This document shows positions 26,744 to 35,343 of a stretch of DNA of 64,000 nt, one piece after another. This stretch comes from an uncultured Eubacteriaceae bacterium (GTDB lineage Bacteria; Bacillota; Clostridia; Lachnospirales; CAG-274): the NCBI GenBank assembly GCA_947167715.1, contig CAMVJD010000002.1, positions 55,910 to 119,909 on the forward strand. The letters are read 5' to 3'. How positions within the stretch are numbered: the first letter of the stretch is position 1; each line of letters starts with the position of its first letter. Below the pieces are notes generated by a model. The model searched no databases and had not been told where the DNA came from. It saw only the letters and a list, made by a program, of their open reading frames with translations. The position numbers were made by a program, and so were the translations under genes.

Positions 26744-28210
26744 ATGGATATAATGTTTAAAAGTACCCGCGGCGACAAAAAGCTTGTTACCGCAAGTCAG
26801 GCTATTGTAAAGGGCATTGCCGATGACGGCGGATTATTTGTGCCCGATTCGATACCGAAAATAGATTTTGATCTTGGAAAAATAACTTCTTTTTCCTATC
26901 GTGAGCTTGCATACCGCATACTTCGTCTTATTCTTACGGATTTTACCGAGGACGAGCTGCGCTACTGCATTGATTCCGCTTATGACCAAAAATTTGACAC
27001 TCCGGATATAGCTCCGCTTGCAAAGGCAGGAAGCTTCCGTTTTCTTGAGCTTTTTCACGGCAGGACCATCGCATTTAAGGATATGGCACTTTCTATACTG
27101 CCCTACCTTTTAAAAACCGCCGCAAAGAAAAACGGCGTTTCGGAGGAAATAGTTATACTTACCGCGACCAGCGGCGATACCGGAAAAGCGGCACTTGAAG
27201 GCTTTGCCGATGTAGAGGGCACAAGAATAATCGTTTTTTATCCCGAGGACGGTGTAAGCGACGTGCAAAAGGCACAGATGGTGACACAAAAAGGCGCCAA
27301 CACCTGTGTTGCAGCAATAAAAGGAAACTTTGACGATGCACAGACCGCAGTCAAAAAAATATTTACCGATAACGAGCTTAAGGCAGAGTTAAAGCAAAAG
27401 GGCTTTGTTTTCTCTTCCGCAAATTCCATCAATATCGGACGTCTTGCGCCGCAGATAGTATACTATTTCTACGCTTATGCGCTTATGGCCAAAAACGGCG
27501 ATATCACAATGGGCGATAAAATAAACTTTACCGTTCCCACGGGCAATTTTGGCAATATACTTGCGGGCTATTATGCAAAGCTTATGGGTCTTCCCGTAAA
27601 TAAGCTTATCTGCGCTTCAAACGACAACAAAGTGCTGTTTGATTTTATTACGACAGGCAGCTATGATATTAACCGCGAGTTTATAGTTACCGTAAGCCCG
27701 TCTATGGATATTCTTATCTCCAGCAACCTTGAACGTCTGCTTTACCATTTAAGCGGCTCCGAGGAAAAGACGGCAGAGCTTATGTCAAGCCTTGCAAACG
27801 GCGGAAAATATACCTTTAAAATAAGTGATGATTTTGCGGGCGAATATGCTTCCATACAGGATACATTTGATGCGATATATTCTCTTTACAGCGAAACGGG
27901 CTATGTAATGGACACACACACGGCCGTAGCCTACAGTGCTTACGAAAAATATGTCCGCTCGTCGCAGGATACTACGCCAAATGTAATAGTTTCCACCGCA
28001 AGTCCGTATAAATTTGCAAAGGATGTTTTAAGAGCGATCGACAGCAAATACGACGGCATCGACCCGTTTGAGGCGCTTGAGGTATTAAGCGATGTAAGCG
28101 AGACAGATATCCCCGCTGCAATAAAGGATATAGACAAACGCGAAGTAATACACAAAACGGTCATTGACAGGACCGATATCAAAGATTTTGTAAGAGGAAA
28201 ATTAAAATAA
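26744..28210 (+). CDS. thrC: Threonine synthase
   Basis: The 488-residue PLP enzyme makes L-threonine from O-phosphohomoserine. It has FHGRTIAFKDMALSIL around residue 104-119, where the lysine binds PLP. It also has TATSGDTGKAALEGF and VPTGNFGNILAGYYAK, all typical of the yeast-type class. ATG 26744 is chosen for the AAAGGAATG site upstream; the frame runs 57 bases further upstream but has no good site there. An SseB-like gene follows after 12 bases and is probably co-transcribed. Confidence 0.95.
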   Translation: MDIMFKSTRGDKKLVTASQAIVKGIADDGGLFVPDSIPKIDFDLGKITSFSYRELAYRILRLILTDFTEDELRYCIDSAYDQKFDTPDIAPLAKAGSFRFLELFHGRTIAFKDMALSILPYLLKTAAKKNGVSEEIVILTATSGDTGKAALEGFADVEGTRIIVFYPEDGVSDVQKAQMVTQKGANTCVAAIKGNFDDAQTAVKKIFTDNELKAELKQKGFVFSSANSINIGRLAPQIVYYFYAYALMAKNGDITMGDKINFTVPTGNFGNILAGYYAKLMGLPVNKLICASNDNKVLFDFITTGSYDINREFIVTVSPSMDILISSNLERLLYHLSGSEEKTAELMSSLANGGKYTFKISDDFAGEYASIQDTFDAIYSLYSETGYVMDTHTAVAYSAYEKYVRSSQDTTPNVIVSTASPYKFAKDVLRAIDSKYDGIDPFEALEVLSDVSETDIPAAIKDIDKREVIHKTVIDRTDIKDFVRGKLK

Positions 28211-28222
28211 AGAGGTAGTAAA

Positions 28223-28969
28223 ATGGCAGAAAACGAAAAACTTGTAAAAGCTATGCGGGATATGAAAAACGACCCGCAAAATAAATCGGGAGCATTTGTG
28301 GACGAGCTTTTTAACATCTCACTCATAACCCCCGTTTCCATTAATCCGCAGCCAAAAAACGGCGTAGTCGCACCCGGCTCGGTAATAAGCTATATCACCC
28401 TTCATGATGGAGAAAAGGATAAAAACTTTATTATGGCATTTACCGACAGAGACGAATACCTTAAGTATTTTAAGGCAGGTTCTACGCAGATAATGCGCCA
28501 CACCTATAAAGAGCTTGTGTCTATCACGATGAACCATAACCGCTTTGACGGCTTTATTATAGACGCAAAGGGCGAAAACGTAGCTGTTACGCGCGAATTT
28601 ATGCGTAGAATAGCAAAGGCGACAGTCGGAGTGGATGTCCAAAACGAAAAGCTTGACCTTAGCACCGCAAATGCCTACAACGCTGCCGATACCGTAAAAG
28701 AAGAGCTTAAGGACACACTTACGGACTATTTTGCGCACACCGAAAATATTAAAGCCTGCTGGCTTTTATTTTCAAAGCGTCAAAACGAGCCCGAGCCCGT
28801 TTTGGTATGCGTGCTTGATTTTGACGGCGATATGCGCGATACTTTTTCCGGTGTTATCAACGCCGTAAAAGCAAAGCTTGATGTAGGTCAGACCATAGGC
28901 ATGATAAGCGCAGACGACAAGATCGCTGCCGAAGCAATTAAAAATATAAAACCCATATACCAAAAATAA
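28223..28969 (+). CDS. SseB N-terminal-domain protein
   Basis: In this 248-residue protein the first 130 residues match the SseB/enhanced-serine-sensitivity N-terminal fold: AFVDELFNISLITPVSI, IMAFTDRDEYLKYF and FDGFIIDAKGENVAVTREF. The remaining part resembles an SseB C-terminal domain (ACWLLFSKRQNEPEPVLVCVLDF). The molecular role of the family is poorly known. It follows thrC by 12 bases with a GAGGTAG site and ends at a strong terminator. Confidence 0.8.
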   Translation: MAENEKLVKAMRDMKNDPQNKSGAFVDELFNISLITPVSINPQPKNGVVAPGSVISYITLHDGEKDKNFIMAFTDRDEYLKYFKAGSTQIMRHTYKELVSITMNHNRFDGFIIDAKGENVAVTREFMRRIAKATVGVDVQNEKLDLSTANAYNAADTVKEELKDTLTDYFAHTENIKACWLLFSKRQNEPEPVLVCVLDFDGDMRDTFSGVINAVKAKLDVGQTIGMISADDKIAAEAIKNIKPIYQK

Positions 28970-28985
28970 CGGTATATGGGCTTTA
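28952..28985. terminator. Bidirectional terminator
   Basis: A 10-bp stem cccatatacc / ggtatatggg with a 9-base loop is followed by CTTTAT on the + strand and TTTTAT on the minus strand. It serves both the thrC unit and the convergent cobalamin-uptake operon. Confidence 0.88.
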
Positions 28986-30083
28986 TCACAACAGTGAATT
29001 TTCCGCGGCATAGTTATAAAGTGTTTCGTTGCCTTTGTTCATTGCACCAAAGGTATCGGCACAGCATATAACTTTGCCGCATTTTTTTATTATCTGCCTG
29101 GCCTTTTCTATATTTTCCTCCGATATCGGCTCAAAAGCCCTTTCGGCTATCACAGCTGCCGCAAGCGCCTTTGCCGCCGGATATTCGATATCGTTTTCAT
29201 GTATCACGCCCGCGGCAAAGGGTATGCCCTGTCTTTGAAGTCTGCGGTAAACCGATATCCCCTTTCCGCCGCCGCCAATAACAAACACCTGCGGGTCGCC
29301 CTTTACGGCAGGCATTTCGGCGCTTGCGTAATAAGTATCATAGCTGCCGTCCTTAATGCCATACAGCTTTAAAATATAGCTTCCCTCAAAAATCTCCTCC
29401 GGTGTCCCTATACGGTCGGCCTTTCCGTCCTTTATACATAAGACCCTGTCCGAGAATTTCTGTGCCATGTCAAGCTCGTGCAGCGATTGTATCACCGCAA
29501 TGTTTCTTTTTGTAACAAGCTTTCTTATTACCGTTAAAATTTGCAGCTTATGCCCGACATCCAGATAAGACGTGGGCTCGTCCAAAAGCAGCACCTCCGG
29601 CTCCTGCGCTATCGCCCTTGCAAGCATAACGCATTGCCGCTGTCCGTCGCTTATTTGTCCGAAATCCCTGTCATAAAGCTCGGATACGGCAGTAAGCTCC
29701 ATTGCCTCTTTTACCTTTTTTATATCATCCTTGTCCAATACGCCAAACATTCCGGTATATGGGTACCTGCCCGCACATACTACATCTCCGCAGGTCATTC
29801 TTTCCGCCGTCAGCTTTTCGGTAAGAAGCACCGACATTTTTTTCGATATTTCCTTTTCGTTCATTGCCTTAAGGTCTTTTTGGCAAAGCATCAGTTCTCC
29901 CGACACTAACGGCAAATGCCCGGTTATGGTTTTCAGCACCGTAGATTTTCCGGCGCCGTTCGGCCCTATAAGCGTTAAGATCTGCCCCGGCTTTAATTCA
30001 AACGAAAGTCCGTCAACGACGATTTTTTTTGAATATCCCGCTGCCAGACCCTTTGCGCAAAGCACACAGCCGTTGTCCATCAT
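28986..30083 (-). CDS. Corrinoid-type ABC transporter ATPase with C-terminal Rossmann-like domain
   Basis: Residues 1-255 are a FecE/BtuD-type ATPase: LIGPNGAGKSTVLKTITG (Walker A), ISDGQRQCVMLARAIAQ (signature, with Asp for the usual Gly), LLLDEPTSYLD (Walker B) and the switch His in SLHELDMA. The extra 105 residues begin VFVIGGGGKGISVYRRLQRQ, a glycine-rich nucleotide-binding-like segment, and end at IICCADTFG-like sequence. Such tails occur in some Clostridial corrinoid/iron importers. The start overlaps the permease stop by 4 bases. The operon begins with a cobalamin riboswitch, so the likely substrate is a corrinoid. Confidence 0.9.
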   Translation of the reverse strand: MMDNGCVLCAKGLAAGYSKKIVVDGLSFELKPGQILTLIGPNGAGKSTVLKTITGHLPLVSGELMLCQKDLKAMNEKEISKKMSVLLTEKLTAERMTCGDVVCAGRYPYTGMFGVLDKDDIKKVKEAMELTAVSELYDRDFGQISDGQRQCVMLARAIAQEPEVLLLDEPTSYLDVGHKLQILTVIRKLVTKRNIAVIQSLHELDMAQKFSDRVLCIKDGKADRIGTPEEIFEGSYILKLYGIKDGSYDTYYASAEMPAVKGDPQVFVIGGGGKGISVYRRLQRQGIPFAAGVIHENDIEYPAAKALAAAVIAERAFEPISEENIEKARQIIKKCGKVICCADTFGAMNKGNETLYNYAAENSLL

Positions 30084-31099
30084 ACTTCCCTCTTTTCGCG
30101 TTTAAGCATTATCCATATTACTATCGGTGCGCCAAAAAAAGCGGTCACCGTACTGACATTCAATTCTCTCGGCGCAAACAGCATCCTTGCCATAAGGTCG
30201 CAGCACATACAAAAACAGCCGCCGCCCAGAAATGACGCGGGGATGATTATTATAGGCTTTGCAGTATTAAAAAGGGACTTTATAAGATGCGGCACCGCCA
30301 CGCCCACAAACGAAACAGGCCCGGCAAATGCCGTAACACAGGCCGAAAGAAAGCTTGAGATAAAAATAAGCGCCACACGAAAAAAGCGAATATTAACACC
30401 CATATTTTCGGCATATGCTTCTCCGAGTCTGTACGCATCTATTGGCTTTGACATAAAAAACGCACATAAGGCCGCAATAAATACCATTGCCGCGATTATT
30501 TTTATGTCATCCCGCTTTATGCCCGAAAAACTGCCCATTGACCAGTTATGAAGGTTTACGATATTTGCATCGTCCGCAAAGTTAGCCGCAAGGTCGGTAA
30601 CGGCATTGCATATATAGCCTATCATAACGCCCGTAATAATAAGCTGCGCCATATTTTTTACCCTGCCCGACACCAGCAGTATAACACCCATTGACGAGAG
30701 CGCACCGACAAAGGCCGCCGTTATCATACAAGCGGAATTAAGTAAAAAACCGCCCTGCATTGCCGCTATCATAACAATTGCAACCGTCATTTTTGCACCC
30801 GATGAAATGCCGAGCACAAACGGTCCCGCTATGGGATTGCGGAAAAAGCTTTGCAGCAAAAAGCCCGCAACCGAAAGGGCGCCGCCCAAAAGCAGGGCCG
30901 CAGTCGCACGCGGCAAACGTATATCAAAAATTATCCTCCGCGCCGCAGCATCGCAATTTTTCCCAAAAAGCACCGCCAGGGATCCGCTCGGGTCCATGCT
31001 GCTGCTTCCCATGCCCAAATTAAGCACAAATAACACCGCGGATAAAAATAAAAGCAGTAAAAAGCCGCACAAGTATAATTTTTTTCTTTTTGTTTCCAT
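30080..31099 (-). CDS. FecCD-family ABC permease, probable corrinoid importer
   Basis: This 339-residue protein of the BtuC/FhuB family has about ten membrane helices. The conserved segments are FDIRLPRATAALLLGGALSVAGFLLQSFFRNPIAGPFVLGISSGA, AFAGPVSFVGVAVPHLIKSLF and the C-terminal GAPIVIWIML. It forms the channel for the periplasmic-type binding protein encoded just upstream (23-base gap) and the ATPase downstream (overlap). The start has AAAAGGAAG. Confidence 0.92.
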   Translation of the reverse strand: METKRKKLYLCGFLLLLFLSAVLFVLNLGMGSSSMDPSGSLAVLFGKNCDAAARRIIFDIRLPRATAALLLGGALSVAGFLLQSFFRNPIAGPFVLGISSGAKMTVAIVMIAAMQGGFLLNSACMITAAFVGALSSMGVILLVSGRVKNMAQLIITGVMIGYICNAVTDLAANFADDANIVNLHNWSMGSFSGIKRDDIKIIAAMVFIAALCAFFMSKPIDAYRLGEAYAENMGVNIRFFRVALIFISSFLSACVTAFAGPVSFVGVAVPHLIKSLFNTAKPIIIIPASFLGGGCFCMCCDLMARMLFAPRELNVSTVTAFFGAPIVIWIMLKREKREV

Positions 31100-31122
31100 A
31101 TTTCTTCCTTTTTAAGACAACA

Positions 31123-32271
31123 TCACGGGGCTTTCCCGACACGGTGCATATATGTCAATTTATCGATATTGTCGGCCTTTCCCGAAAATATCATATTCAT
31201 ATCGGTCACCATATCGGCCGCGCCTGTAGTCTGCTGAAACATATTTTTTCCGGTACACCAGACGTTCCCGTTTTTTACCGCGCGAAAATCCTCAAAAACA
31301 GGGCTTAACGCAAAAAGGTCGTTAATATCCTTCAGCTCGCCCTCAATGGTAGAGTTATAAATAAGCACGTCGGCATCCCTGGCCGTTTTGTAAAATTCCT
31401 CAAGCTGAATATTCATTGTGGACAAGGCGTTTTGCTCGATATTAAGCTTGTCTGCCGTAAATATATATCTGCCGCCCGCAAGTTCTATCATCCTTGATAT
31501 ATAATCGCCGGGTTTTCTTATATTGACATATCCATGCGGACTTAAATAGAAAAATGCAGCGGTTTTTCTTTCGCCCTCGGGTTTGTTATCCACAGCCGCT
31601 TTTTTAAACGCGGCATCTTTTTGGTTAAAATATTCCTCTGCCTCTTTTTCCCTGCCCACCAAAAGTCCGTAAAGCTTTATCCACTCCAGCCTTGCCATAG
31701 GATGTGACTCATAGCTTGACTGCTCCGTTAAAACAGGGATACCGAGCATTTCTATCTGCTCCTTTGTTTCGGGGCTGTGGTTTATCATGGTAGACTCTAT
31801 TGCGGCGCCGCAGTCGGCCCCCGCCAAAAACTCATAATCGGGCGCATTATATTTGCCTATATAATCCATTTTCCCGGCTTCTATCGCTTTTTTTACATTT
31901 GGCAGGCTCCAGCCGTCAACATCCGTAGATGTCATGGTAACGCTGTCAAGCGCGCCCAGCGCATCAAAAAGGTCCATTGCCGCCGTAGCCGAAAGATATA
32001 TATTTTCGACAGGCTGTCTTAAGACCTTGATATTGTCCGAATGCTCCGGCACCTGCATATCCTTTGGCACCAGCAAAAAATCATCCTGTGCAATATGTAT
32101 CAAAGCACAGCCGTTTTCGCAGTAGTCTGCCGAAAACCTGTCCGCATACATAAGCTGCATATGCCCCGTTATTTTGGGCGCCGCACTTTCTTGTGTCTTT
32201 TCACCGCAGGCAGTTAATGCCGCACAAAAAATCAAAACACAAACAAGCAAAATAAAAATTCTTTTTATCAT
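31123..32271 (-). CDS. Substrate-binding lipoprotein of the corrinoid importer
   Basis: The 382-residue lipoprotein (signal, LTACG lipobox) has a BtuF/FepB-type binding fold in two lobes. One has VLRQPVENIYLSATAAMDLFDALGALDSV; the other has DADVLIYNSTIEGELKDINDL and a C-terminal TGAADMVTDMNMIF. Its ATG overlaps the stop of the preceding lipoprotein gene. The riboswitch and the CbiK-like neighbour point to cobalamin or another corrinoid rather than iron, but the ligand is not provable from sequence. Confidence 0.88.
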   Translation of the reverse strand: MIKRIFILLVCVLIFCAALTACGEKTQESAAPKITGHMQLMYADRFSADYCENGCALIHIAQDDFLLVPKDMQVPEHSDNIKVLRQPVENIYLSATAAMDLFDALGALDSVTMTSTDVDGWSLPNVKKAIEAGKMDYIGKYNAPDYEFLAGADCGAAIESTMINHSPETKEQIEMLGIPVLTEQSSYESHPMARLEWIKLYGLLVGREKEAEEYFNQKDAAFKKAAVDNKPEGERKTAAFFYLSPHGYVNIRKPGDYISRMIELAGGRYIFTADKLNIEQNALSTMNIQLEEFYKTARDADVLIYNSTIEGELKDINDLFALSPVFEDFRAVKNGNVWCTGKNMFQQTTGAADMVTDMNMIFSGKADNIDKLTYMHRVGKAP

Positions 32272-33158
32272 TGTACCGTATTTTCCTTTACGGACGACGA
32301 GTCAAAGCAAAGACCGTAATCTATCTCGTATGGTTGGCTCATAGCCGTTGTATCTGCCTTTACAGACATCACGCGGTCAAATACGGACACGGGTATTTCA
32401 AATACCGAAAACTCCTGTGTACTTGATGGCAGATATTTTTCTCCGTCAACTATCATATAATCGTATTTGTTGCTGCTCCATACTATTTCGGCATATGCTT
32501 TGCCGCCGTCAATTTTAAGCCTTGTCGGTGACTGCACGCTTGCCTTGCCCGAGCCGCCGGACAGCGTAACCTCCGCTGTATACTCCCCGTCCGAAAGGCC
32601 AAGCGTTTCTGTCGTGACCGTATTTTTAAATGCATCTGCGGGCAGCGAGTCCGCACGGAAAACAAGCGTTCTGTCATACCACAGCTGCTTTTTTATGCTG
32701 AACGCAGCACAGGCTATCTCCTTGTCAAGCGCCTCGACAGGCACCTCAAATATATGCACCCCGTTTTCCTCAATAAAGGATATGTCCTCGCTTTCGGGCG
32801 CAGCGGCAGCCTCCTCGGCAGTACCCATATAAAGGGCGCCGTAGCCCGAGCCGCTCATCGTCATTTTAGCCGTCATTTCGCCGTTTGCGGCGGTCAGCTT
32901 GCACTCTGTTATCTTAAACATTGACGAGCTTGAATCCACATTTATATCATAAACGCCATCCTTTATGCCCTCTGCCGTAAGCGCCTGCATACCCTCATAG
33001 CCGACCGATTCAGGCGTGACCATATCATCCTTTGATGCCACAGCAAGCTCCGTCACCTGCTCTGCCGTGCCTTGCTGTGGGGCTTCGGTGTTTCCGCCCG
33101 AACAACCGCATAAAAGAATTGCCGATATCACGGCTGCAAAAAATATTTTTCTTTTCAT
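32268..33158 (-). CDS. Lipoprotein with two tandem NEAT-like domains
   Basis: The 296-residue lipoprotein (LLCGCSGG lipobox) has two similar modules. The first begins DGVYDINVDSSSSMFKITEC at about residue 65. The second begins DGEYTAEVTLSGGSGKASVQ at about residue 185. Each has a following YDRxL/FDR(V)-like strand. The pattern fits NEAT-like (iron-transport-associated) beta-sandwich domains that capture tetrapyrroles at the surface. In a cobalamin-controlled operon it may bind corrinoids. ATG 33158 has AGGT upstream. A terminator-like hairpin lies between it and the CbiK gene. Confidence 0.8.
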   Translation of the reverse strand: MKRKIFFAAVISAILLCGCSGGNTEAPQQGTAEQVTELAVASKDDMVTPESVGYEGMQALTAEGIKDGVYDINVDSSSSMFKITECKLTAANGEMTAKMTMSGSGYGALYMGTAEEAAAAPESEDISFIEENGVHIFEVPVEALDKEIACAAFSIKKQLWYDRTLVFRADSLPADAFKNTVTTETLGLSDGEYTAEVTLSGGSGKASVQSPTRLKIDGGKAYAEIVWSSNKYDYMIVDGEKYLPSSTQEFSVFEIPVSVFDRVMSVKADTTAMSQPYEIDYGLCFDSSSVKENTVQ

Positions 33159-33177
33159 TATTTTTACCTCACATATC

Positions 33178-33208
33178 AAAAACGGGCAGTTATGAACAAA
33201 ACTGCCCG
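33178..33208 (-). terminator. Internal terminator/attenuator in the cobalamin operon
   Basis: A perfect 9-bp stem (cgggcagtt / aactgcccg) is followed on the minus strand by TTTTT. It lies between the CbiK-like gene and the next lipoprotein, so downstream genes may be made in lower amounts. Confidence 0.75.
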
Positions 33209-33244
33209 CAGTATATCTATTTAAGCCTTTATTACCTGCGTATA

Positions 33245-34264
33245 TCATTTAATAGAGTTTATAGCGGCACGCGCATGCTCAACATATATTTGCTGTATAT
33301 CCTCGTTTTCGCCAAGTCCGCGAAGAATGCACTCGACCTTAAAGCCTTCCTTTTCAAAAACAGACTTCCAGCTGTCCTCTTCATCGCCCGCCATATCATT
33401 ATTGGCGTGGTCGCCCGCAACTACCATAAGTGGCTCAAGCACTACGCGCTCATAGCCGCCCTCTTTCACCTTTGCAAGCACATCGTCAAGCGAGGGTGAT
33501 GCCTCTACCGTACCTATAAAATAATTTGTGCGGCCGTCTGCCGTAAGCATGTCCTGCATTTTCTGATAAACGCCGTTAGACTCTGCCTCGGTGCCGTGAC
33601 CCATAAAGCAGATAGCTGTTTTGCCATCGTCATATTCGGCTGTCCAGTTTACAATGGCATTTTCCACGCGCTTAAAATCGTCGTCACTTGTCAAAAGCGG
33701 CTCACCTATGGCAACCTTGTCAAATGCATCCGATACAGCGCCTATCTGATTAACTATATCGTTATATTCAAGTCCGTTCATAAGATGTGTGGGCTGAACG
33801 ACCAAATTTTTAACGCCGTTGTCCTGTGCACGCTTAAGCGCAGCATCAACATCATCAATAAGTATGCCGTCACGCTTATTTACATGGTCAATAACAATGT
33901 TTGCCGTAAAGCCGCGGCGTACCGAATAATCGGGGATAGCTGCCTCAAGTGCATTTTCAATGGCGCCTATGGTAAGACGTCTGCTGTCGTTAAAGCTTGT
34001 ACCAAAGCTTAAAACAAGCAGCTCGTTTTCGCCTATCTCATCCTGATTGCGGATATTATCCAAAGATGCGTCCCCCGTTTCGTAGTTTTCCTCGTCCTCT
34101 TCCTCGGGCTCTGCTTCGGTCTGCGCTTCGCCGCTTTGCACCGACGTTTCCTCTGCCGTACTTTCACCGCCCTGCTGTGCCGTAGGCGCGGTTTCCGTGC
34201 TGCCGCAGGCTGTCATTGCCAGCATAGCCGCAAGAGTTAAAATAACCGATAATTTTCTTTTCAT
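33245..34264 (-). CDS. cbiK: CbiK-like cobalt chelatase as a secreted lipoprotein
   Basis: The 339-residue protein has a lipoprotein signal (MLAMTACGS) and a Glu/Thr/Ala-rich linker (about 22-75). A CbiK/HemH-type chelatase domain follows, starting NELLVLSFGTSFNDSRRLTIG. Candidate metal ligands are the histidines in VQPTHLMNG, ICFMGHGTEAES and VVAGDHANND. CbiK normally puts cobalt into sirohydrochlorin in the cytoplasm; here the signal places it outside the membrane. It may handle metal or tetrapyrrole at the surface. It is the first gene after the cobalamin riboswitch. Confidence 0.88.
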   Translation of the reverse strand: MKRKLSVILTLAAMLAMTACGSTETAPTAQQGGESTAEETSVQSGEAQTEAEPEEEDEENYETGDASLDNIRNQDEIGENELLVLSFGTSFNDSRRLTIGAIENALEAAIPDYSVRRGFTANIVIDHVNKRDGILIDDVDAALKRAQDNGVKNLVVQPTHLMNGLEYNDIVNQIGAVSDAFDKVAIGEPLLTSDDDFKRVENAIVNWTAEYDDGKTAICFMGHGTEAESNGVYQKMQDMLTADGRTNYFIGTVEASPSLDDVLAKVKEGGYERVVLEPLMVVAGDHANNDMAGDEEDSWKSVFEKEGFKVECILRGLGENEDIQQIYVEHARAAINSIK

Positions 34265-34360
34265 TTTTTAAATCCATCCTTTCATTTGTATGAATGATAT
34301 GGATCGCAGTTGGTGCGATCAATACCTCGTGATCACGGGGCTTTGCCCCTTTACCAAACA

Positions 34361-34531
34361 AACGGCAGGTTTCCTGACTGATGCGTTTACACATTATGCG
34401 GCCTTCCCAATAAACATTAGTGACTTTGTCCGAGCACCGGACAACTGCATAATGCCACACAAACACAGTGACGAGATCGTACGGGATTTTGACCCGTTTC
34501 CCTTTTGACCCCCGGCCTTGCGGAGGCACCG
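34361..34531 (-). ncRNA. Cobalamin riboswitch
   Basis: On the minus strand the RNA reads GGTGCC at its 5' end, then AAAAGGGAAACGGGTCAAAA, CCCGTACG, a GTCACTGT segment and finally GTCAGGAAACCTGCCG. These are the conserved AdoCbl/B12-element parts, with the B12-box-like 3' end. It lies about 100 bases before the CbiK-like gene. Downstream hairpins (ggggcaaagcccc and gatcgc/gcgatc) lack a U-run, so control may be of translation. Confidence 0.88.
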
Positions 34532-34617
34532 TATGTTTTTGCTTTGGAAACCATCAAAAAACCAAGTCAAAGCCGTAGGCAGACAAAATTTTCAAAGGTT
34601 CCCTTTACAGCGTTTAA

Positions 34618-34646
34618 AGTATAACACATTTTTTTTGCAATTGCAA
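34618..34646 (-). promoter_or_regulatory. Sigma-A promoter for the cobalamin operon
   Basis: On the minus strand TTGCAA (34646-34641), a 17-base spacer and TATACT (34623-34618) lie about 85 bases before the riboswitch aptamer. Confidence 0.7.
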
Positions 34647-34751
34647 GCAAAACACCAATTTAATGTCAAAAAATTAAATATTTTGCTTAACTTTTTTGTG
34701 TTTGTATGTTATACTGTAAAGCATAAAACAAATTTATCAAGGAGCGTACCC

Positions 34752-35339
34752 ATGAAAGAACTTTGGAGACCCGGCACCATACTCTACCCCGTACCCGCGG
34801 TAATGGTAAGCTGCGGCACTATGGAAAACAGCAATATAATAACCGTTGCCTGGACGGGCACCATAAACAGCGACCCCGCTATGGCATATATATCCGTGCG
34901 CCCGTCGCGCTATTCCTACGATATAATAAAGCAAACGGGAGAATTTGTCATAAACGTCACCACCGAGGAGCTTGTGCGCGCTACGGACTGGTGCGGCGTT
35001 AAAAGCGGCCGCGATTTTGATAAATTCAAGGAGATGCACCTTACCAAGGAAAAGGCGGCGCACCTTGACTGCCCAGTCATAGCCGAAAGCCCGATAAATA
35101 TCGAATGTAAGGTTAAGCAGATAATCCCGCTCGGCACCCACGATATGTTTTTGGGCGAGATAGTCGGCTGTATGGCGGATACAAAATATATGGACGAAAA
35201 CGGTAAATTTGATTTTGCCGCATCAAAACCCATTTGCTACTCCCACGGCGAGTATTACGGCCTTGGGGAGTATTTCGGAAAATTCGGCTATTCGGTGCAG
35301 AAAAAGAAACCACGAACGAAAAAAAAGAAAGACAGATGA
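34752..35339 (+). CDS. Flavin reductase-like FMN-binding protein
   Basis: The 195-residue protein has the split-barrel FMN-binding fold: [29 protein letters not shown], then GEFVINV and [17 protein letters not shown] basic tail ([12 protein letters not shown]) ends it. Proteins of this group reduce or bind flavin in the cytoplasm. ATG 34752 has AAGGAG upstream. The YgiQ gene begins 4 bases after its stop, so the two are coupled. The partner substrate is unknown. Confidence 0.87.
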   Translation: MKELWRPGTILYPVPAVMVSCGTMENSNIITVAWTGTINSDPAMAYISVRPSRYSYDIIKQTGEFVINVTTEELVRATDWCGVKSGRDFDKFKEMHLTKEKAAHLDCPVIAESPINIECKVKQIIPLGTHDMFLGEIVGCMADTKYMDENGKFDFAASKPICYSHGEYYGLGEYFGKFGYSVQKKKPRTKKKKDR

Positions 35340-35343
35340 TATT

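Noticed and set aside
33159..33248. N-terminal extension of the NEAT-like lipoprotein
   Set aside because: The extension would run through a terminator hairpin, and the lipoprotein signal starts at the ATG at 33158, which has its own ribosome-binding site.
34518..34751. N-terminal extension of the flavin reductase
   Set aside because: It crosses the cobalamin-operon promoter region and lacks homology; the ATG at 34752 has a good AAGGAG site.
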